This document shows, one piece after another, positions 1 to 8,209 of a stretch of DNA of 48,294 nucleotides. Position numbers and translations under genes: made by a program. Below the pieces are notes generated by a model. The model had not been told where the DNA came from. It made no database searches and saw only the letters and a program-made list of their open reading frames with translations. The DNA comes from an uncultured Gammaproteobacteria bacterium (GTDB taxonomy: Bacteria; Pseudomonadota; Gammaproteobacteria; Pseudomonadales; Ketobacteraceae). Within the stretch, counting starts at the first letter, position 1. Each line of letters begins with the position of its first letter. Location: contig CAJXXT010000014.1 in the NCBI GenBank assembly GCA_913063495.1, forward strand, positions 1 through 48,294, given 5' to 3'.

Positions 1-600
<600 letters not shown>

Positions 601-645
601 GTAAGACCTCTATAAACTGTCTGTTTTGATAGTTTAACGACAGAG

Positions 646-673
646 AAGCCCGGCTTTTTAGCTGGGCTTTTTT
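646..673 (+). terminator. Intrinsic terminator of fadA
   Basis: AAGCCCGGC (646-654) pairs with GCTGGGCTT (661-669), with one G-U wobble and a 6-nt loop. The T run extends to 673. It begins 46 bases after the fadA stop codon, so it should end the fad transcript. Confidence 0.9.
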
Positions 674-782
674 GTGCCTAGCTGTTGCAATCTAAACAAA
701 CGAAATGTATGAGGAGTCATCAAAGTGTTCTTATTTATACAAAAAACGGTTGTTTTGGTGGGGGGTGGTTGGTGTTTAATCT

Positions 783-809
783 GCAAAACTGACTAAGTTT
801 TGCTACACT
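783..809 (+). promoter_or_regulatory. Inverted repeat abutting an extended -10 element
   Basis: GCAAAACT (783-790) and AGTTTTGC (796-803) form a perfect 8-bp inverted repeat with a 5-nt spacer. The TGC at its right end runs straight into TACACT (804-809), giving an extended -10 form (TGC TACACT). A start about 7 bases on would leave a leader of some 23 nt before the kinase-GGDEF gene at 839. An operator overlapping the promoter is the simplest reading; this is inference. Confidence 0.4.
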
Positions 810-838
810 TTATGTGGGCTTTCCTCTGGAAGTAGACA

Positions 839-3800
839 ATGAAATTAGCAGGCTTTGACGTAACTGAAATTATCCATTCTGTGGATAATACGGTTGTTGC
901 GCGTGCAATTGCTGAGTCTGGCGCCAGCGTGATTCTTAAATATCAAAACGCACAATACCCTTCTGAAGACTTAAATGCTCGCTGGCAGCATGAATTTACA
1001 GTATTGCAATCCATTAAATCACCATGGGTTGTAAAAGAGTTAAGTCTAGAAAAGATTAATAATAACCTCGTGCTTGTTTTAGAAGATTTTTCCCCTTTGA
1101 ATCTTGCGCAATTTACGCGTTCAAATCGACTAGATTTAACGCAACGATTGCAGCTGGCAATACAGTTGAGCCAGGCGTTGAGTGATATTCATAAACATCA
1201 GTTGACTCATAATGATATCTCTCCAAAAAATATTTTGGTGGATATTGATACGTTAAAAATTAAGATTTGTGATTTTGAATTGGCCACACGGTTGTCCTGT
1301 GAGCACCCTGGGGATATGAATGAGCATGTGTGGGGTACACTGGATTATATGTCACCGGAGCAGAGCGGCAGAACAAATCTCATTGTGGACTATCGCAGTG
1401 ATTTTTATGCCTTAGGGGTGACGTTGTATGAGTTATTTGTTGGACGTCGACCTTTTGAATATAACGATCCGATGGCGTTATTGTATGCTCATCTAGCACG
1501 AGCCCCTGAACCATTGAATACGGTTGATTTGTCTGTGCCTGCGCAATTATCTGATATCGTTTTACGGCTATTAGCAAAATCCCCTGATGACAGATATCAA
1601 AGTAGTTTTGGGTTACAGGCAGATTTAACTCGTTGTTTAAAGGAGTGGCAAATAGAAGGTTTTATTAGCACTTTCGCAACTGGTGAATGCGATAGGCCTG
1701 AAGGTTTTCATGTTTCTCATAAACTTTATGGCCGAGAAAAAGAAGTTGCCGATATATTTGCGGCTTATGAACGGGTTTGTTTAGGGCGCTCAGAGCTATT
1801 GCTTGTGAGTGGTAGCTCGGGTATTGGTAAGTCTGCATTGGTACATGAATTACATAAGCCTATTTTGTCAAAACGAGCGCTCTTTATTCGAGGCAAGTGT
1901 GAACAATTTACCAGCAATCAACCGTATTCAGCACTGATTCAAGCATTTCAACCATTGATGCATCAACTGGTCAGCGAGGGTGAAGAGAAATTACATTATT
2001 GGCAATTTATATTACGACGAGCGCTCGCGGACAATGCTGCAGTGATTGTTGATCTCATTCCTGAATTGGAACAAATAATTGGCTCATCACCACCATTGCA
2101 ATCTTTGCCCTCCATGGAGGCTGAGAACAGATTCCATACGGTATTTAGACATTTTGTTAGTGCGCTTTCTTCGAGTGGCCGCCCGTTAGTGATGTTTTTA
2201 GATGATTTGCAGTGGGCTGATATTTCAACACTGAAATTATTAGAGCAACAAATTCAGCCAGAGAAAAGCTCAGCATTACTGATTATCGGCGCCTATAGAG
2301 ACAACGAGGTGGACAGCAGTCATCCCCTTGGTCGTACATTAAAAGTGGTTAAAGAGGTGCAGGGAGAGGTTCATAACCTCAAATTGTCGAATTTAGATTT
2401 AGCTCAGGTGGCTGAGCTTATTAGTGATACGTTGCACTGTGATTGCGATGAGGTTGATTCATTGGCACGCCTTTGTCATGAAAAAACGAAAGGTAATCCC
2501 TTTTTTCTGAGTCAGTTTTTGGTGTCGTTGTATGAGGGGGAAGAGGTTACTTATGACTATGATAAAGGCGTTTGGACTTGGGATGTTGGGCAAATTGAGC
2601 AACGGAAGATAACGGATAACGTTGTTGAATTTATGGTGGGAAAATTGCGTGAGTTGGATGAGGACACACGGCATCTAATTTCACTGGCAAGTCTTTTGGG
2701 AGAGAGTTTTACTCTACGGTTACTTTCCATTGTTTATGAGCAAAGCCCGGCACAAACATCTCGATCGTTGTGGCCTCTTTTACAACAAGGTTTGGTTTTG
2801 CCATTAAATGAGAACTACAAATTCAGCGACGCTCCTGATCGGCTGATTTTGACACAGTATCGTTTTTTACATGACAGAGTACAGCAAGCCGCACATACGC
2901 TAATAAGTCATGAAGAGCGTCCTGTCGTAACGTTAAAAACGGGGCGATTATTGTTAGCCAGTATGGAAAAGATGCCGCAAGTAATCCAGGAAAAATACCT
3001 GTTCACTATTCTTGGGCTTATTAATGATTCTTATCATTTGATTACCGACCCGATCGAAAAAACACAATTACTCACATTAAACATTCGTGGAGGGATTAAA
3101 GCAAAAAATGCGTCTGCTTTTTCCGTAGCGATTACTTTTTTGGGTGTGGCAAAAGCGCTGTTACCAGAAAATGTATGGAAGGACGATCCTGATCAGGCAT
3201 TGCTTGTATATCGAACGTTGGCCGAATCATCTTATTTGGCGGGGGAGTTCGAGGCAGCAGACGCGTTATACCCAGTTGCTATTCGTTCTACGGATAATGT
3301 ATTGGCGAAAGTCAGCTTAATGCTGATACAAACTACCCAATATCAACAACAAGCACGTTTTACCGAGGCGTTACCTGTTTTGGTGGAGGGGTTGGCATTA
3401 TTGGGTTTTGATTTTCCTCTTTCAGACGATCAAGCAGAGGCATTGCTTCCAGAGCTTTTTTCGATGACCTTGCAAGCACTTAATTCCCAATCAGAGCGGT
3501 CTATATTAAGTGCGGGTGAGATGACGCAGCCACATTGTTTGCTGGCAATGGAATTGCACAATGTGTTAACAGTTGTACTTTATCAATTGCGATGGTTTAG
3601 CGCTTACGGTGTTAACTCCTGTCAAATGTTGAAATTATCGTTTGAGTATGGTCATTGTGATCTTACCCCGTTAGCTTATCTTTCCAGTGCTTGGGCCATG
3701 TCGATGATGGGGGAACCCTATTCCCGTTGTTATGATATTGGTAAATTATCATTAACGCTTGCTGATCAACGGGAAAATCGGTACCACCGGGTGCTTATAT

Positions 3801-5956
3801 ACCAGGGTTTTTCTGCATTTTTTCAGCACTGGGGAGAGCCGCTTAAAAATACCTTGCCACTGTTAGAAAAAGCCGTTCGATGGGGGCAGGAAGGGCTTAA
3901 TTTTACCTCAGCTGGCCATGCTGTTTTACTCGGTGGTGTTAACAAAATTATTTGTGGTGTGAACTTAAGGGAGTTAGAACTTGAAGTCTCTCATGGGTTG
4001 GCTTTTTTACGTCGTTCCCATCAAGCAGCAACGGCGAATTTTGTAAAACTTTCCACGCTTCAGCCTTCGTTAGCGTTGCAGGGAAAAACAAATCATTCAA
4101 TGTCTTTTGATACAGAAGAAATGGATGTGACCGCTTTTTTTGATGGGGACTATACAACACCCTCAATGGAATTGGCGTTGTTTAGTCAGGCAATGATGCG
4201 CCATGCTTTTATTATGAAGGCAAGAGCAGAGCAACAACGATTCATTAAAAATCTACCGATTATAGAGGCTTGCCTTCCTCATAGTCCTTCTTTGTCAGAG
4301 AGTATGTTTTTTACGACGCTAATTTTAATTGAGTCCATAGCGTTGGCTGACTCTGTTATTGCCGGTTCTGTTATTACCGATTCTGTTTATCGCGATCCAG
4401 GTCATACTAAGTGCGGAGATAAAAAAAATGATAAGGATGATGTTAAAGAGAGGCTGGCTCTAGTCAAAGAATATGCCTGCCGTTTCAAACAATGGTCAGA
4501 TGACTGTCCACAAAATTATCGTCATAAATATTTAATGATTGATGCAGGCATTGCCTTTTTGGAAGGTGATGATTCAAGAACGATTAAGTGTTACGCAGAA
4601 GCAATTGAGGAGGCGAAAGAAGCAGGGTTTATGCAATGTGAGGCCATTGCTAATGAACTATATGCACAATATTGGTTGCAAAAAGGTCAGAAACAAATAG
4701 CGGTCCATCTGATACGTGAAGCGTATTATCTTTATCAATGTTGGGGAGCAAAAGTTAAATGTGATTTGCTGGAAAGTCATTGGCCTTACGTATCTTTTGC
4801 TTTGGAAGAGCGTATACAGGTTTTTGGTAGCCCTCTGAAAACAGCGACCACGAGGACTCACCGAGCTGATGTACTTGATTTGCATTCGCTGTTGAAAGCA
4901 AACCAGTTACTGTCAGAAGAATTGGGCTTGGAATCGTTGCTTCGCCGAATGATGGAGGTGTTGCTGGAGAATGCAGGTGCTGAAAAGTGCGGCATTATTT
5001 TACTGGATGAGGGGCAATTAATCGTAGAGATGGTAGGTCAGTTTGATAATAACTCGCAAGAGTTGGATTGCCAAAGGTATGGGAAAACATTGCAATCGGT
5101 TTGTAATGGCGATGCTCCTTTATTGCCTGATGCCTTGATTCACCATGTACATAAAACGCTGAGTACATTGGTGTTGAACAGTCCTGTTAGTGACGCTTAT
5201 TTTTCTTATAACGCCTATTTTCAACAATGTGATCCGAAGTCCGTAATGTGCCTTCCAATACTGTATCAGGGCAACCTGATTGCGGTGATATATTTGGAAA
5301 ACAATTTGATGGAAGGGGCCTTTACCTCTCGTCACAAAGAAACCTTAACCTTGCTCAGTACTCAGCTGGCCATTTCACTCATCAACGCAATGTTGTATGA
5401 CAAAATGGAGATGAAAGTTGCGTTACGCACAGAAGAATTACGTCAGATGGCGATGAAGGATGGTTTAACCAATATCGCAAACCGACGTTCTTTTGATGAG
5501 CGGTTAGAGAGTGAGTGGCGGCGCAGTCTGAGAAATGGCAAGCCGCTGTCATTATTGATGATAGATATTGATTTTTTTAAACAATATAACGATGGTTATG
5601 GACATTTGGTTGGGGATGAGTGTATTAAAACCGTAGCGCGTACACTCGGCTTATCAGCACCTCGTGCAATGGATTTTGTTGCACGTTATGGTGGGGAAGA
5701 GTTTTGTGTGTTGCTGTCGGAGTCGGATAAGGAGATGGCCTTGTTAGTGGCGCTAACCTGTCTTAATGCAATTCGTGATTTAGCCCTACCTCATAAGCAA
5801 TCCAGTATAGAAAATTACGTGACTATTAGTATTGGTGTGAGCACCTTGGTTGCAGACCCCAATATGACCCCTTGTGTGCTGATAGGTAATGCAGATGAAG
5901 CGCTTTATCGTGCAAAAAACAAGGGGCGCAACTGTGTGATAGTGTCTGAGGGCTGA
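839..5956 (+). CDS. Ser/Thr protein kinase - AAA ATPase - GAF - GGDEF (diguanylate cyclase) protein
   Basis: A 1705-residue cytoplasmic signalling protein with four parts. Residues 1-270 are a eukaryotic-type kinase: beta3 lysine K34, catalytic loop HNDISPKN (D126, K130, N131), metal Asp in DFE (D145) and the MSPEQ activation segment; no glycine-rich loop is obvious. Residues about 295-490 are an AAA_16-type ATPase with P-loop GSSGIGKS near 325 and Walker B MFLDDLQWAD near 455. A long helical repeat region follows. A GAF domain lies at about 1350-1510, and a GGDEF domain with catalytic GGEEF near 1617 ends the protein. RAMD five residues before GGEEF matches the autoinhibitory I-site, so c-di-GMP synthesis with product inhibition is expected. 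GGAAG-like Shine-Dalgarno GGAAG sits 6 nt before ATG 839. The kinase-ATPase-GAF architecture is known in bacteria; output through GGDEF instead of a histidine kinase is less usual. Substrate and signal are unknown. Confidence 0.9.
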   Translation: MKLAGFDVTEIIHSVDNTVVARAIAESGASVILKYQNAQYPSEDLNARWQHEFTVLQSIKSPWVVKELSLEKINNNLVLVLEDFSPLNLAQFTRSNRLDLTQRLQLAIQLSQALSDIHKHQLTHNDISPKNILVDIDTLKIKICDFELATRLSCEHPGDMNEHVWGTLDYMSPEQSGRTNLIVDYRSDFYALGVTLYELFVGRRPFEYNDPMALLYAHLARAPEPLNTVDLSVPAQLSDIVLRLLAKSPDDRYQSSFGLQADLTRCLKEWQIEGFISTFATGECDRPEGFHVSHKLYGREKEVADIFAAYERVCLGRSELLLVSGSSGIGKSALVHELHKPILSKRALFIRGKCEQFTSNQPYSALIQAFQPLMHQLVSEGEEKLHYWQFILRRALADNAAVIVDLIPELEQIIGSSPPLQSLPSMEAENRFHTVFRHFVSALSSSGRPLVMFLDDLQWADISTLKLLEQQIQPEKSSALLIIGAYRDNEVDSSHPLGRTLKVVKEVQGEVHNLKLSNLDLAQVAELISDTLHCDCDEVDSLARLCHEKTKGNPFFLSQFLVSLYEGEEVTYDYDKGVWTWDVGQIEQRKITDNVVEFMVGKLRELDEDTRHLISLASLLGESFTLRLLSIVYEQSPAQTSRSLWPLLQQGLVLPLNENYKFSDAPDRLILTQYRFLHDRVQQAAHTLISHEERPVVTLKTGRLLLASMEKMPQVIQEKYLFTILGLINDSYHLITDPIEKTQLLTLNIRGGIKAKNASAFSVAITFLGVAKALLPENVWKDDPDQALLVYRTLAESSYLAGEFEAADALYPVAIRSTDNVLAKVSLMLIQTTQYQQQARFTEALPVLVEGLALLGFDFPLSDDQAEALLPELFSMTLQALNSQSERSILSAGEMTQPHCLLAMELHNVLTVVLYQLRWFSAYGVNSCQMLKLSFEYGHCDLTPLAYLSSAWAMSMMGEPYSRCYDIGKLSLTLADQRENRYHRVLIYQGFSAFFQHWGEPLKNTLPLLEKAVRWGQEGLNFTSAGHAVLLGGVNKIICGVNLRELELEVSHGLAFLRRSHQAATANFVKLSTLQPSLALQGKTNHSMSFDTEEMDVTAFFDGDYTTPSMELALFSQAMMRHAFIMKARAEQQRFIKNLPIIEACLPHSPSLSESMFFTTLILIESIALADSVIAGSVITDSVYRDPGHTKCGDKKNDKDDVKERLALVKEYACRFKQWSDDCPQNYRHKYLMIDAGIAFLEGDDSRTIKCYAEAIEEAKEAGFMQCEAIANELYAQYWLQKGQKQIAVHLIREAYYLYQCWGAKVKCDLLESHWPYVSFALEERIQVFGSPLKTATTRTHRADVLDLHSLLKANQLLSEELGLESLLRRMMEVLLENAGAEKCGIILLDEGQLIVEMVGQFDNNSQELDCQRYGKTLQSVCNGDAPLLPDALIHHVHKTLSTLVLNSPVSDAYFSYNAYFQQCDPKSVMCLPILYQGNLIAVIYLENNLMEGAFTSRHKETLTLLSTQLAISLINAMLYDKMEMKVALRTEELRQMAMKDGLTNIANRRSFDERLESEWRRSLRNGKPLSLLMIDIDFFKQYNDGYGHLVGDECIKTVARTLGLSAPRAMDFVARYGGEEFCVLLSESDKEMALLVALTCLNAIRDLALPHKQSSIENYVTISIGVSTLVADPNMTPCVLIGNADEALYRAKNKGRNCVIVSEG

Positions 5957-5966
5957 GGGCTGAGGA
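5946..5966 (+). repeat. 7-bp tandem repeat containing a stop codon
   Basis: CTGAGGG, CTGAGGG, CTGAGGA: three adjacent 7-base units. The TGA stop of the kinase-GGDEF gene (5954-5956) is inside the second unit, so a change of copy number would alter the reading frame of the last codons. Confidence 0.8.
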
Positions 5967-5985
5967 CTGGTGCGAGAAAATAATT

Positions 5986-6001
5986 GAAGCATCCATGCTT
6001 C
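5986..6001. other. Short inverted repeat between convergent genes
   Basis: GAAGCAT (5986-5992) and ATGCTTC (5995-6001) are perfect complements separated by 2 nt, between the stop codons of the convergent kinase and lipoxygenase genes. There is no T run on either side, so it is at best a weak terminator. Confidence 0.4.
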
Positions 6002-6036
6002 GAAATGGAGATCCTTCAGATTGTTTATATCGCTTT

Positions 6037-8169
6037 TTATATACTGATGCTGTTTGGGATGAGTGACGGAAGCTGGAAAGGGTAGGGCATTGGTCTTTGC
6101 AGGTTCTTCTTACGTATATCTCTTTCGATGATTGATAGGTTGCCGTGTAACTCAGCGACAACATCATGAACACGAGCATCTTTAAAATACGGCGCTCTAG
6201 GGTTGTTACTGTAGTGTCCAAAAGTGTCGTATTGCACACCACTCAAAAGGTATTCGAATGAGAAGGTATAAATAGAAACATCCAGTGGCGGATACCAGGC
6301 TATACAATCATCTTTTGTTTCCAAAGTCGTGCTCTTGCTCGGGGGTGCTTTGTAAATCGTACCTGCAACACTGGGCATATAGGACATCAATGGATACTGC
6401 GCATAGTTAACGGATGCATGTTGTGGCCCCGCGATGTAAATGATTTGAGCCACAATTTGAATTAAATAATCTACTGAACCTATTTGTGCAGGTTGCTTGG
6501 GATTATCGGTTTCTTTTAGCCCATGCAAACCCTTGAATCCGGCGTACAGAGGGGAAATCATTTCATTGATCCAACCCTGCAATTCTTGATCGTTAATGAC
6601 ATCATCGTCGGTTTTATAATAGGTTTTAACATAACCTGTAACATATTCTTGAATAGCAGTCCAAAGCTGCAAGGTGTCGTCACGAAATGGAAAATCGGGT
6701 AGTTTGTCAAGCCCTCTTAACTGAAATACATTGCTCGGATTGTTATCGTCCCAACGCCATGCTTTGTGGGCTGCTGCAATCAGTTCCAACGTTGACTCAA
6801 TGGCAGGCCCGACGTTTGTTGCCACAACACCACCGGGTATGATCAAACTATGAATGGCATCGTCGTTGATATTAATGGTGAAGCGAAAATGTGGAATCAG
6901 CAATTTGAGTAATGGATGGTGCTCTGATAACTGGCGGTGTGAGGCAACCACGATAGGTTCAATGATTAAATGGCAGTCCCCAAGGTGTGCCACAGACTCA
7001 TGTTGGATAGCACAAGAAACGTTAACGAAGTACTTCGCAATACTCCATTTTAAGCCGTTAGGATCATTGGCATTTGCACAGTCGTTGGGAGTGAAGATCG
7101 GTGTTTTTTCTGCATCGAAGGTTTGCTCTAATTGTATGGCTATGGGTTGTAATACGCCATCTCCAGGTGGATAACCTTCCGGTGGGTTCGGATTCCAATA
7201 AAACAATGCGATAGGGGCTCCGAGGTAGCGCTGCTCGCCATGTACTTTGTTGGCTTTTGAGTTTTCCAAGGCTGAATAATCAACCGCGTAAAGCCGTTTT
7301 TGTCGTGCCGCTTCATCTAAGGTGATGATCGAGTCGCCCGTGACTTGTTGCAATACTTCATTGGTGACAGGAAACTTTTTTAGTAAGTTTTCCAGTTTAA
7401 TCGCGTGCGAGTTGTCTTCTGGGTCGAGCTGAATACCCCGTAAATTGGTGGTGTTAAACCCGGCAATTTGTAAGTAGCCAAAAAACCAGTCTTGTTCGCA
7501 GGGTTTGCTGTCTTTTTGCATCCATGGTTTGGTTTCCATGGTTAACATTAGAGGTTTCGGTATCGTATCAAAAAGTGCATCGTAATCTTCAATACTTTTG
7601 GCTTGCAAATAGTCGCGACCATGGTCAGTACTGAGCATGTCATTCATGCTGGATTTTAAAAATGCCGTAGGCCCATTTTTGATGAACTCGTCAAAAACAT
7701 CTTTAAGTCCAGTGGCCATTTTTTCAATATCTTTGGGGATATTGACCATATGTTTAATGGCGTCGGGTACTTTAGCGAGGTCGCCAATAAATTCTTCCAA
7801 ATTGGCAATGTCTTTTTTGACATCCCAAACGCTGAACTCTTCCTTTAAATTCTGGTAAGCGGTTTCAATATCTTTAAAGGTATCGGCGGATATGTCATCT
7901 TGCAGTTCTTTTTCTAGCAACTTCACTAACACATTCTTAAAGTTGTCGGCCATGGGCAGAAACGTTTCAAGTACTCTTAGTTCATAATCCGGTGTGAACC
8001 CTTCGCCTTTCGGTAAATCTGCTGAAAGTGGTACGGGTTCTACATAGGAAAACATATAATTGTAAGCGGTACGTGCTAACGAGAGTCCGAATTCACGTTG
8101 ATCCTGTTCTTCTGCGCTGTCTTGTTGGGGTAGGGTAGGCAATTTGTTTGCTGTGTTGTCGACTGACAT
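6037..8169 (-). CDS. Lipoxygenase (non-heme iron fatty-acid dioxygenase)
   Basis: A 710-residue lipoxygenase, which adds O2 to polyunsaturated fatty acids to give hydroperoxides. All five iron ligands of the family can be placed: H395 and H400 (AHLGDCH), H584 and N588 (QHASVN) and the C-terminal isoleucine I710. Context around them also fits, including HPLLKLLIPHFRFTININ and the YYKTDDDV...LQGW block. The length matches bacterial lipoxygenases, which lack the plant/animal PLAT domain; residues 60-200 are a helical N-terminal region. No signal peptide is visible, unlike the secreted Pseudomonas enzyme. ATG 8169 is chosen because AAAGGA (8177-8182) is well placed; an in-frame TTG at 8187 would read through that site. 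It lies 40 nt after a TonB-dependent receptor on the same strand, probably one operon. Specificity cannot be read from sequence. Confidence 0.9.
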   Translation of the reverse strand: MSVDNTANKLPTLPQQDSAEEQDQREFGLSLARTAYNYMFSYVEPVPLSADLPKGEGFTPDYELRVLETFLPMADNFKNVLVKLLEKELQDDISADTFKDIETAYQNLKEEFSVWDVKKDIANLEEFIGDLAKVPDAIKHMVNIPKDIEKMATGLKDVFDEFIKNGPTAFLKSSMNDMLSTDHGRDYLQAKSIEDYDALFDTIPKPLMLTMETKPWMQKDSKPCEQDWFFGYLQIAGFNTTNLRGIQLDPEDNSHAIKLENLLKKFPVTNEVLQQVTGDSIITLDEAARQKRLYAVDYSALENSKANKVHGEQRYLGAPIALFYWNPNPPEGYPPGDGVLQPIAIQLEQTFDAEKTPIFTPNDCANANDPNGLKWSIAKYFVNVSCAIQHESVAHLGDCHLIIEPIVVASHRQLSEHHPLLKLLIPHFRFTININDDAIHSLIIPGGVVATNVGPAIESTLELIAAAHKAWRWDDNNPSNVFQLRGLDKLPDFPFRDDTLQLWTAIQEYVTGYVKTYYKTDDDVINDQELQGWINEMISPLYAGFKGLHGLKETDNPKQPAQIGSVDYLIQIVAQIIYIAGPQHASVNYAQYPLMSYMPSVAGTIYKAPPSKSTTLETKDDCIAWYPPLDVSIYTFSFEYLLSGVQYDTFGHYSNNPRAPYFKDARVHDVVAELHGNLSIIERDIRKKNLQRPMPYPFQLPSLIPNSISI

Positions 8170-8209
8170 TGTTTTATCCTTTAACAAGTTTTTTCAGTAG
8201 TAGTATTGT

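Noticed and set aside
5826..6242. 138-codon minus-strand frame across the kinase/lipoxygenase junction
   Set aside because: It overlaps both real genes in another frame and looks like low-complexity noise.
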